This document shows positions 51,172 to 63,672 of a DNA stretch of 64,000 bases, in pieces. Position 1 is the first letter of the stretch. Each line of letters begins with the position of its first letter. The notes beneath the pieces were generated by a model. It was given only the letters and a program-made list of their open reading frames with translations. It ran no database searches and was not told where the DNA came from. Origin of the DNA: Prosopocoilus inquinatus. Its lineage: Eukaryota > Arthropoda > Insecta > Coleoptera > Lucanidae. The stretch is from positions 62,001 through 126,000 of the forward strand of contig JAYKNF010000054.1 in NCBI GenBank assembly GCA_036172665.1. The letters are read 5' to 3'. The position numbers and the translations under genes were made by a program.

Positions 51172-54100
51172 GGACTCCAGTAAGTCTGATGTGAGATACA
51201 AAGTTTTTGGACGCAGCAGGAGCTGGAAATAGTTTTAAACGAAACAACACGTATTAGCGTTGTTCCTGTGATGTATCTAATCGATCCTTACTTATCTAAC
51301 ATGTTATTTGTTGTTTGGATGGACTCCAGTAACTTTGATGTGAGATACGACGTTTTCGGACGCAGCAGATGCTGGAAATAGTTTTAAACGAAACAACACG
51401 TATTAGCGTTGTTCCTGTTATGTATCTAATCGATCCTTACTCATCTATCATGTTATTTGACGTTTGAATGGACTCCAGTAACTCTGATGTGAGATACAAA
51501 GTTCTCGGACGCAGCAGAAGCTGGAAATAGTTTTGAACGAAACAACACGTATTCGTCTTGTTCCTGTGATGTATCTAATCGATCCTTACTTATCTATCAT
51601 GTTATTTGACGTTTGGATGGACACCAGTAACTCTGATGTGAGATACGAAATTATCGGACGCAGCAGAAGCTGGAAATAGTTTTAAATGAAACAACACGCA
51701 TTAGCGTTGTTCCTGTGATGTATCTAATCGATCCTTACTCATCTATCATGTTATTTGACGTTTGGAAGGACTCCAGTAACTCTGAAGTGAGATACGAAGT
51801 TCTCGGACGCAGCTGAAGCTTGAAATAGTTTTAAACGAAATAACACGCATTAGCGTTGTTCCTGTGATGTATCTAATCGATCCTTACTCATCTATCATAT
51901 TATTTGACGTTTGGATGACCTCCAGTAACTCTGATGTGAGATACGAAATTATCGGACGCAGCAGAAGCTGGAAATAGTTTTAAATGAAACAACACGCATT
52001 AGCGTTGTTAGTGTGATGTATCTAATCGATCCTTACTTATCTATCATGTTATTTGACGTTTCGATGGACTCTAGTAACTCTGATGTGAGATACGAAGTTT
52101 TTGGACGCAGCAGGAGCTAGAAATAGTTTTAATCGAAACAACACGTATTAGCGTTGTTCCTGTGCTGTATCTAATCGATACTTACTTATCTATCATGTTA
52201 TTTGGCGTTTCGATGGACTCCAGTAACTCTGATGTGAGATACGACGTTCTCGGACGCAGCTGAAGCTGGAAATAGTTTTAAATGAAACAACACGTATTAT
52301 CGTTGTTCCTGTGATGTATCTAATCTATCCTTACTCATGTATCATGTTATTTGGCGTTTCGATGGACTCCAGTAGCTCTGATGTCAGATACGACGTTTTC
52401 GGACGCAGCAGAATTTGGAAATAGTTTTAAATGAAACAACACGCATTAGCGTTGTTCCTGTGATGTATCTAAACGATCCTTACTTATCTATCATGTTATT
52501 TGACGTTTCGATGCACTCCAGTAACTCTGATGTGAGATACGAAGTTCTCGGACGCAGCAGAAGCTGGAAATAGTTTTAAACGAAACAACACGTATTAGCG
52601 TTGTTCCTGTGATGTATCTATTCGATCCTTACTCATCTATCATGTTATTTGACGTTTGGATGGACTCCAGTAACTATGATGTGAGATACAAAGTTTTTGA
52701 ACGCAGCAGAAGCTGGAAATAGTTTTAAACGAAACAACACGTATTAGCGTTGTTCCTGTGCTGTATCTAATCGATCCTTACTCATCTAACATGTTATTTG
52801 GCGTTTCGATGGACTCCAGTAACTTTGATGTGAGATACGAAGTTCTCGGACGCAGCTGAAGCTGGAAATAGTTTTGAACGAAACAACACGTATTAGCGTT
52901 GTTCCTGTGATGTATCTAATGGATCCTTACTTAGCTACTATGTTATTTGACGTTTCGATGGACTCCAGTAACTATAATGTGAGATACGAAATTTTCGGAC
53001 GCAGCAGCAGCTGGAAATAGTTTTAAACGAAACAACACATATTAGCGTTGTTCCTGTGATGTAACTAATCGATCCTTACTCATCTATCATGTTATTTGAC
53101 GTTTGGACGGACTCCAGTAACTCTGATGAGAGATATGACGTTTTCGGACGCAGCAGAAGCTGGAAATAGTTTTAAACGAAACAACACGCATTAGCGTTGT
53201 TCCTGTGATGTATCTAATCGATCCTTACTCATCTAACATGTTATTTGGCGTTTCGATGGACTCCAGTAACTTTGATGTGAGATACGAAGTTCTCGGACGC
53301 AGCTGAAGCTGGAAATAGTTTTGAACGAAACAACACGTATTAGCGTTGTTCCTGTGATGTATCTAAACGATCCTTATTTATCTAACATGTTACTTGAAGT
53401 TTGGATGGACTCCAGTAAGTCTGATGTGAGATACAAAGTTTTTGGACGCAGCAGGAGCTGGAAATAGTTTTAAACGAAACAACACGTATTAGCGTTGTTC
53501 CTGTGCTGTATCTAATCGATCCTTACTCATCTATCATGTTATTTAGCGTTTCGATGGACTCCAGTAGCTCTGATGTGAGATACGACGTTTTCGGACGCAG
53601 CAGAAGCTGGAAATAGTTTTAAACGAAACAACACGCATTAACGTTGTTCCTGTGATGTATCTAATCGATCCTTACTCATCTAACATGTTATTTGGCGTTT
53701 CGATGGACTCCAGTAACTTTGATGTGAGATACGAAGTTTTTGGACGCAGCAGGAGCTGGAAATAGTTTTAAACGAAACAACACGTATTAGCGTTGTTCCT
53801 GTGATGTATCTAATCGATCCTTACTCATCTATCATGTTATTTGACGTTTGGATGGGCTCCAGTAACTCTGAAGTGAGATACGAAGTTCTCGGACGCAGCT
53901 GAAGCTGGAAATAGTTTTAAAGGAAACAACACGTATTAGCGTTGTTCCTGTGATGTATCTAATCGATCCTTACTCATCTATCATGTTATTTGGCGTTTCG
54001 ATGGACTCCAGTAGCTCTGATGTGAGATACGACGTTTTCGGACGCAGCAGAAGCTGGAAATAGTTTTAAACGAAACAACACGCATTAGCGTTGTTCCTGT

Positions 54101-54530
54101 GATGTATCTAATCGATACTTACTCATCTATCATGTTATTTGGCGTTTCGATGGACTCCAGTAACTCTAATATGAGAAACGAAATTTTCGGACGCAGCAGA
54201 AGCTGGAAATAGTTTTAAACGAAACAACACGCATTAGCGTTGTTCCTGTGATGTATCTAATCGATCCTTACTCATCTATCATGTTATTTGACGTTTGGAT
54301 GGACTCCAGTAAGTCTGATGTGAGATACAAAGTTTTTGGACGCAGCAGGAGCTAGAAATAGTTTTAAACGAAACAACACGTATTAGCGTTGTTCCTGTGC
54401 TGTATCTAATCGATCCTTACTCATCTATCATCTTATTTGGCGTTTCGATGGACTCCAGTAGCTCTGATGTGAGATACGACGTTTTCGGACGCAGCAGAAG
54501 CTGGAAATAGTTTTAAACGAAACAACACGT
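51172..54530 (+). repeat. 23-monomer higher-order repeat, copy 2
   Basis: This is a tandem copy of the preceding unit. A private C-to-A change gives ATCGATACTTAC near 52,180. The match ends near 54,530, where a CCTGGGATG monomer follows instead of the CGCATTAGCG unit of copy 1. This copy is also the left end of the 4.46-kb block repeated at 59.2 kb. Confidence 0.8.
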
Positions 54531-55603
54531 ATTAGCGTTGTTCCTGGGATGTATCTAATCGATCCTTACTCATCTATCATGTTATTTGACGTTTGGATGG
54601 ACTCCAGTAACTCTGATGTGAGATACAAAGTTTTTGGACGCAGCAGAAGCTGGAAATAGTTTAGAACGAAAAAACACGTATTAGCGTTGTTCCTGTGATG
54701 TATCTAATCGATCCTTACTTAGCTACTATGTTATTTGACGTTTCGATGGACTCCAGTAACTCTAATGTGAGATACGAAATTTTCGGACGCAGCAGCAGCT
54801 GGAAATAGTTTTAAACGAAACAACACATATTAGCGTTGTTCCTGTGATGTAACTAATCGATCCTTACTCATCTATCATGTTATTTGACGTTTGGACGGAC
54901 TCCAGTAACTCTGATGAGAGATACGACGTTTTCGGACGCAGCAGAAGCTGGAAATAGTTTTAAACGAAACAACACGCATTAGCGTTGTTGCTGTGATGTA
55001 TCTAATCGATCCTTACTCATCTATCATGTTATTTGTCGTTTCGATGGACTCCAGTAGCTCTGATGTGAGATACGACGTTTTCGGACGCAGCAGAAGCTGG
55101 AAATAGTTTTAAACGAAACAACACGCATTAGCGTTGTTCCTGTGATGTATCTAATCGATCCTTACTCATCTAACATGTTATTTGGCGTTTCGATGGACTC
55201 CAGTAACTTTGATGTGAGATACGAAGTTCTCGGACGCAGCTGAAGCTGGAAATAGTTTTAAATGAAACAACACGTATTAGCGTTGTTCCTGTGATGTATC
55301 TAATCGATCCTTACTCATCTATCATGTTATTTGGCGTTTCGATGGACTCAAGTAGCTCTGATGTGAGATACGAAGTTTTTGGACGCAGCAGGAGCTGGAA
55401 ATAGTTTTAAACGAAACAACACGTATTAGCGTTGTTCCTGTGATGTATCTAAACGATCCTTATTTATCTAACATGTTATTTGAAGTTTGGATGGACTCCA
55501 GTAAGTCTGATGTGAGATACAAAGTTTTTGGACGCAGCAGGAGCTGGAAATAGTTTTAAACGAAACAACACGTATTAGCGTTGTTCCTGTGATGTATCTA
55601 ATC
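54531..55603 (+). repeat. Right part of the 4.46-kb block (offset 8,046 bp), left copy
   Basis: CCTGGG at 54,543 and TTTGTCGTTTCG (G at 55,035) recur at 62,589 and 63,081, each exactly 8,046 (54 monomers) away. The whole block runs from about 51,170 to 55,625. Confidence 0.75.
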
Positions 55604-58600
55604 GATCCTTACTTATCTAACATGTTATTTGACGTTTGGATGGACTCCAGTAAGTCTGATATGAGATACAAAGTTTTTGGACGCAGCAGGAGCTAGAAAT
55701 AGTTTTGAACGAAACAACACGTATTAGCGTTGTTCCTGCGATGTATCTAATCGATCCTTACTTAGCTACTATGTTATTTGACGTATTGATGGACTCCAGT
55801 AACTATAATGTGAGATACGAAATTTTCGGACGCAGCAGCAGCTGGAAATAGTTTTAAACGAAACAACACATATTAGCGTTGTTCCTGTGATGTAACTAAT
55901 CGATCCTTACTCATCTATCATGTTATTTGACGTTTGGACGGACTCCAGTAACTCTGATGAGAGATACGACGTTTTCGGACGCAGCAGAAGCTGGAAATAG
56001 TTTTAAACGAAACAACACGCATTAGCGTTGTTCCTGTGATGTATCTAATCGATCCTTACTCATCTAACATGTTATTTGGCGTTTCGATGGACTCCAGTAA
56101 CTTTGATGTGAGATACGAAGTTCTCGGACGCAGCTGAAGCTGGAAATAGTTTTGAACGAAACAACACGTATTAGCGTTGTTCCTGTGATGTATCTAAACG
56201 ATCCTTATTTATCTAACATGTTATTTGAAGTTTGGATGGACTCCAGTAAGTCTGATGTGAGATACAAAGTTTTTGGACGCAGCAGGAGCTGGAAATAGTT
56301 TTAAACGAAACAACACGTATTAGCGTTGTTCCTGTGATGTATCTAATCGATCCTTACTTATCTAATATGTTATTTGTTGTTTGGATGGACTCCAGTAACT
56401 TTGATGTGAGATACGACGTTTTCGGACGCAGCAGATGCTGGAAATAGTTTTAAACGAAACAACACGTATTAGCGTTGTTCCTGTTATGTATCTAATCGAT
56501 CCTTACTCATCTATCATGTTATTTGACGTTTGAATGGACTCCAGTAACTCTGATGTGAGATACAAAGTTCTCGGACGCAGCAGAAGCTGGAAATAGTTTT
56601 GAACGAAACAACACGTATTCGTCTTGTTCCTGTGATGTATCTAATCGATCCTTACTTATCTATCATGTTATTTGACGTTTGGATGGACACCAGTAACTCT
56701 GATGTGAGATACGAAATTATCGGACGCAGCAGAAGCTGGAAATAGTTTTAAATGAAACAACACGCATTAGCGTTGTTCCTGTGCTGTATCTAATCGATCC
56801 TTACTTATCTATCATGTTATTTGGCGTTTCGATGGACTCCAGTAACTCTGATGTGAGATACGACGTTCTCGGACGCAGCTGAAGCTGGAAATAGTTTTAA
56901 ATGAAACAACACGTATTAGCGTTGTTTCTGTGATGTATCTAATCGATCCTTACTCATCTATCATGTTATTTGTCGTTTCGATGGACTCCAGTAGCTCTGA
57001 TGTGAGATACGACGTTTTCGGACGCAGCAGAAGCTGGAAATAGTTTTAAATGAAACAACACGCATTAGCGTTGTTCCTGTGATGTATCTAAACGATCCTT
57101 ACTTATCTAACATGTTATTTGACGTTTGGATGGACTCCAGTAAGTCTGATATGAGATACAAAGTTTTTGGACGCAGCAGGAGCTAGAAATAGTTTTGAAC
57201 GAAACAACACGTATTAGCGTTGTTCCTGCGATGTATCTAATCGATCCTTACTTAGCTACTATGTTATTTGACGTATTGATGGACTCCAGTAACTATAATG
57301 TGAGATACGAAATTTTCGGACGCAGCAGCAGCTGGAAATAGTTTTAAACGAAACAACACATATTAGCGTTGTTCCTGTGATGTAACTAATCGATCCTTAC
57401 TCATCTATCATGTTATTTGACGTTTGGACGGACTCCAGTAACTCTGATGAGAGATACGACGTTTTCGGACGCAGCAGAAGCTGGAAATAGTTTTAAACGA
57501 AACAACACGCATTAGCGTTGTTCCTGTGATGTATCTAATCGATCCTTACTCATCTAACATGTTATTTGGCGTTTCGATGGACTCCAGTAACTTTGATGTG
57601 AGATACGAAGTTCTCGGACGCAGCTGAAGCTGGAAATAGTTTTGAACGAAACAACACGTATTAGCGTTGTTCCTGTGATGTATCTAAACGATCCTTATTT
57701 ATCTAACATGTTATTTGAAGTTTGGATGGACTCCAGTAAGTCTGATGTGAGATACAAAGTTTTTGGACGCAGCAGGAGCTGGAAATAGTTTTAAACGAAA
57801 CAACACGTATTAGCGTTGTTCCTGTGATGTATCTAATCGATCCTTACTTATCTAACATGTTATTTGTTGTTTGGATGGACTCCAGTAACTTTGATGTGAG
57901 ATACGACGTTTTCGGACGCAGCAGATTCTGGAAATAGTTTTAAACGAAACAACACGTATTAGCGTTGTTCCTGTTATGTATCTAATCGATCCTTACTCAT
58001 CTATCATGTTATTTGACGTTTGAATGGACTCCAGTAACTCTGATGTGAGATACAAAGTTCTCGGACGCAGCAGAAGCTGGAAATAGTTTTGAACGAAACA
58101 ACACGTATTCGTCTTGTTCCTGTGATGTATCTAATCGATCCTTACTTATCTATCATGTTATTTGACGTTTGGATGGACACCAGTAACTCTGATGTGAGAT
58201 ACGAAATTATCGGACGCAGCAGAAGCTGGAAATAGTTTTAAATGAAACAACACGCATTAGCGTTGTTCCTGTGCTGTATCTAATCGATCCTTACTTATCT
58301 ATCATGTTATTTGGCGTTTCGATGGACTCCAGTAACTCTGATGTGAGATACGACGTTCTCGGACGCAGCTGAAGCTGGAAATAGTTTTAAATGAAACAAC
58401 ACGTATTAGCGTTGTTTCTGTGATGTATCTAATCGATCCTTACTCATCTATCATGTTATTTGGCGTTTCGATGGACTCCAGTAGCTCTGATGTGAGATAC
58501 GACGTTTTCGGACGCAGCAGAAGCTGGAAATAGTTTTAAATGAAACAACACGCATTAGCGTTGTTCCTGTGATGTATCTAAACGATCCTTACTTATCTAA

Positions 58601-59763
58601 CATGTTATTTGACGTTTGGATGGACTCCAGTAAGTCTGATATGAGATACAAAGTTTTTGGACGCAGCAGGAGCTAGAAATAGTTTTGAACGAAACAACAC
58701 GTATTAGCGTTGTTCCTGCGATGTATCTAATCGATCCTTACTTAGCTACTATGTTATTTGACGTATTGATGGACTCCAGTAACTATAATGTGAGATACGA
58801 AATTTTCGGACGCAGCAGCAGCTGGAAATAGTTTTAAACGAAACAACACATATTAGCGTTGTTCCTGTGATGTAACTAATCGATCCTTACTCATCTATCA
58901 TGTTATTTGACGTTTGGACGGACTCCAGTAACTCTGATGAGAGATACGACGTTTTCGGACGCAGCAGAAGCTGGAAATAGTTTTAAACGAAACAACACGC
59001 ATTAGCGTTGTTCCTGTGATGTATCTAATCGATCCTTACTCATCTAACATGTTATTTGGCGTTTCGATGGACTCCAGTAACTTTGATGTGAGATACGAAG
59101 TTCTCGGACGCAGCTGAAGCTGGAAATAGTTTTGAACGAAACAACACGTATTAGCGTTGTTCCTGTGATGTATCTAAACGATCCTTATTTATCTAACATG
59201 TTATTTGAAGTTTGGATGGACTCCAGTAAGTCTGATGTGAGATACAAAGTTTTTGGACGCAGCAGGAGCTGGAAATAGTTTTAAACGAAACAACACGTAT
59301 TAGCGTTGTTCCTGTGATGTATCTAATCGATCCTTACTTATCTAACATGTTATTTGTTGTTTGGATGGACTCCAGTAACTTTGATGTGAGATACGACGTT
59401 TTCGGACGCAGCAGATGCTGGAAATAGTTTTAAACGAAACAACACGTATTAGCGTTGTTCCTGTTATGTATCTAATCGATCCTTACTCATCTATCATGTT
59501 ATTTGACGTTTGAATGGACTCCAGTAACTCTGATGTGAGATACAAAGTTCTCGGACGCAGCAGAAGCTGGAAATAGTTTTGAACGAAACAACACGTATTC
59601 GTCTTGTTCCTGTGATGTATCTAATCGATCCTTACTTATCTATCATGTTATTTGACGTTTGGATGGACACCAGTAACTCTGATGTGAGATACGAAATTAT
59701 CGGACGCAGCAGAAGCTGGAAATAGTTTTAAATGAAACAACACGCATTAGCGTTGTTCCTGTG
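55604..59763 (+). repeat. 10-monomer higher-order repeat, about 2.8 copies (1,490 bp)
   Basis: GACGTATTGATGG (TATTG at 55,784, 57,274 and 58,764) and GTTTCTG (56,924 and 58,414) repeat at exactly 1,490 (10 x 149). The third copy stops near 59,763, where GTGCTG is replaced by GTGATG. Copies differ by isolated bases, such as GTCGTTTCG near 56,972, TAATATG near 56,366 and AGATTCTGG near 57,924. Confidence 0.85.
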
Positions 59764-62700
59764 ATGTATCTAATCGATCCTTACTCATCTATCATGTTAT
59801 TTGACGTTTGGAAGGACTCCAGTAACTCTGAAGTGAGATACGAAGTTCTCGGACGCAGCTGAAGCTTGAAATAGTTTTAAACGAAATAACACGCATTAGC
59901 GTTGTTCCTGTGATGTATCTAATCGATCCTTACTCATCTATCATATTATTTGACGTTTGGATGACCTCCAGTAACTCTGATGTGAGATACGAAATTATCA
60001 GACGCAGCAGAAGCTGGAAATAGTTTTAAATGAAACAACACGCATTAGCGTTGTTAGTGTGATGTATCTAATCGATCCTTACTTATCTATCATGTTATTT
60101 GACGTTTCGATGGACTCTAGTAACTCTGATGTGAGATACGAAGTTTTTGGACGCAGCAGGAGCTAGAAATAGTTTTAATCGAAACAACACGTATTAGCGT
60201 TGTTCCTGTGCTGTATCTAATCGATCCTTACTTATCTATCATGTTATTTGGCGTTTCGATGGACTCCAGTAACTCTGATGTGAGATACGACGTTCTCGGA
60301 CGCAGCTGAAGCTGGAAATAGTTTTAAATGAAACAACACGTATTATCGTTGTTCCTGTGATGTATCTAATCTATCCTTACTCATGTATCATGTTATTTGG
60401 CGTTTCGATGGACTCCAGTAGCTCTGATGTCAGATACGACGTTTTCGGACGCAGCAGAATTTGGAAATAGTTTTAAATGAAACAACACGCATTAGCGTTG
60501 TTCCTGTGATGTATCTAAACGATCCTTACTTATCTATCATGTTATTTGACGTTTCGATGCACTCCAGTAACTCTGATGTGAGATACGAAGTTCTCGGACG
60601 CAGCAGAAGCTGGAAATAGTTTTAAACGAAACAACACGTATTAGCGTTGTTCCTGTGATGTATCTATTCGATCCTTACTCATCTATCATGTTATTTGACG
60701 TTTGGATGGACTCCAGTAACTATGATGTGAGATACAAAGTTTTTGAACGCAGCAGAAGCTGGAAATAGTTTTAAACGAAACAACACGTATTAGCGTTGTT
60801 CCTGTGCTGTATCTAATCGATCCTTACTCATCTAACATGTTATTTGGCGTTTCGATGGACTCCAGTAACTTTGATGTGAGATACGAAGTTCTCGGACGCA
60901 GCTGAAGCTGGAAATAGTTTTGAACGAAACAACACGTATTAGCGTTGTTCCTGTGATGTATCTAATGGATCCTTACTTAGCTACTATGTTATTTGACGTT
61001 TCGATGGACTCCAGTAACTATAATGTGAGATACGAAATTTTCGGACGCAGCAGCAGCTGGAAATAGTTTTAAACGAAACAACACATATTAGCGTTGTTCC
61101 TGTGATGTAACTAATCGATCCTTACTCATCTATCATGTTATTTGACGTTTGGACGGACTCCAGTAACTCTGATGAGAGATATGACGTTTTCGGACGCAGC
61201 AGAAGCTGGAAATAGTTTTAAACGAAACAACACGCATTAGCGTTGTTCCTGTGATGTATCTAATCGATCCTTACTCATCTAACATGTTATTTGGCGTTTC
61301 GATGGACTCCAGTAACTTTGATGTGAGATACGAAGTTCTCGGACGCAGCTGAAGCTGGAAATAGTTTTGAACGAAACAACACGTATTAGCGTTGTTCCTG
61401 TGATGTATCTAAACGATCCTTATTTATCTAACATGTTACTTGAAGTTTGGATGGACTCCAGTAAGTCTGATGTGAGATACAAAGTTTTTGGACGCAGCAG
61501 GAGCTGGAAATAGTTTTAAACGAAACAACACGTATTAGCGTTGTTCCTGTGCTGTATCTAATCGATCCTTACTCATCTATCATGTTATTTAGCGTTTCGA
61601 TGGACTCCAGTAGCTCTGATGTGAGATACGACGTTTTCGGACGCAGCAGAAGCTGGAAATAGTTTTAAACGAAACAACACGCATTAACGTTGTTCCTGTG
61701 ATGTATCTAATCGATCCTTACTCATCTAACATGTTATTTGGCGTTTCGATGGACTCCAGTAACTTTGATGTGAGATACGAAGTTTTTGGACGCAGCAGGA
61801 GCTGGAAATAGTTTTAAACGAAACAACACGTATTAGCGTTGTTCCTGTGATGTATCTAATCGATCCTTACTCATCTATCATGTGATTTGACGTTTGGATG
61901 GGCTCCAGTAACTCTGAAGTGAGATACGAAGTTCTCGGACGCAGCTGAAGCTGGAAATAGTTTTAAAGGAAACAACACGTATTAGCGTTGTTCCTGTGAT
62001 GTATCTAATCGATCCTTACTCATCTATCATGTTATTTGGCGTTTCGATGGACTCCAGTAGCTCTGATGTGAGATACGACGTTTTCGGACGCAGCAGAAGC
62101 TGGAAATAGTTTTAAACGAAACAACACGCATTAGCGTTGTTCCTGTGATGTATCTAATCGATACTTACTCATCTATCATGTTATTTGGCGTTTCGATGGA
62201 CTCCAGTAACTCTAATATGAGAAACGAAATTTTCGGACGCAGCAGAAGCTGGAAATAGTTTTAAACGAAACAACACGCATTAGCGTTGTTCCTGTGATGT
62301 ATCTAATCGATCCTTACTCATCTATCATGTTATTTGACGTTTGGATGGACTCCAGTAAGTCTGATGTGAGATACAAAGTTTTTGGACGCAGCAGGAGCTA
62401 GAAATAGTTTTAAACGAAACAACACGTATTAGCGTTGTTCCTGTGCTGTATCTAATCGATCCTTACTCATCTATCATCTTATTTGGCGTTTCGATGGACT
62501 CCAGTAGCTCTGATGTGAGATACGACGTTTTCGGACGCAGCAGAAGCTGGAAATAGTTTTAAACGAAACAACACGTATTAGCGTTGTTCCTGGGATGTAT
62601 CTAATCGATCCTTACTCATCTATCATGTTATTTGACGTTTGGATGGACTCCAGTAACTCTGATGTGAGATACAAAGTTTTTGGACGCAGCAGAAGCTGGA

Positions 62701-63672
62701 AATAGTTTAGAACGAAAAAACACGTATTAGCGTTGTTCCTGTGATGTATCTAATCGATCCTTACTTAGCTACTATGTTATTTGACGTTTCGATGGACTCC
62801 AGTAACTCTAATGTGAGATACGAAATTTTCGGACGCAGCAGCAGCTGGAAATAGTTTTAAACGAAACAACACATATTAGCGTTGTTCCTGTGATGTAACT
62901 AATCGATCCTTACTCATCTATCATGTTATTTGACGTTTGGACGGACTCCAGTAACTCTGATGAGAGATACGACGTTTTCGGACGCAGCAGAAGCTGGAAA
63001 TAGTTTTAAACGAAACAACACGCATTAGCGTTGTTGCTGTGATGTATCTAATCGATCCTTACTCATCTATCATGTTATTTGTCGTTTCGATGGACTCCAG
63101 TAGCTCTGATGTGAGATACGACGTTTTCGGACGCAGCAGAAGCTGGAAATAGTTTTAAACGAAACAACACGCATTAGCGTTGTTCCTGTGATGTATCTAA
63201 TCGATCCTTACTCATCTAACATGTTATTTGGCGTTTCGATGGACTCCAGTAACTTTGATGTGAGATACGAAGTTCTCGGACGCAGCTGAAGCTGGAAATA
63301 GTTTTAAATGAAACAACACGTATTAGCGTTGTTCCTGTGATGTATCTAATCGATCCTTACTCATCTATCATGTTATTTGGCGTTTCGATGGACTCAAGTA
63401 GCTCTGATGTGAGATACGAAGTTTTTGGACGCAGCAGGAGCTGGAAATAGTTTTAAACGAAACAACACGTATTAGCGTTGTTCCTGTGATGTATCTAAAC
63501 GATCCTTATTTATCTAACATGTTATTTGAAGTTTGGATGGACTCCAGTAAGTCTGATGTGAGATACAAAGTTTTTGGACGCAGCAGGAGCTGGAAATAGT
63601 TTTAAACGAAACAACACGTATTAGCGTTGTTCCTGTGATGTATCTAATCGATCCTTACTTATCTAACATGTT
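59217..63672 (+). repeat. 4.46-kb block, right copy (offset 8,046 bp)
   Basis: This is a copy of about 51,170-55,625. GAAGGACTCC at 51,765 recurs at 59,811, GAATTTGG at 52,411 recurs at 60,457, and the markers at 54,543 and 55,035 follow the same offset. It overlaps the end of the 10-monomer array because that array contains the same leading monomers. Confidence 0.75.
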
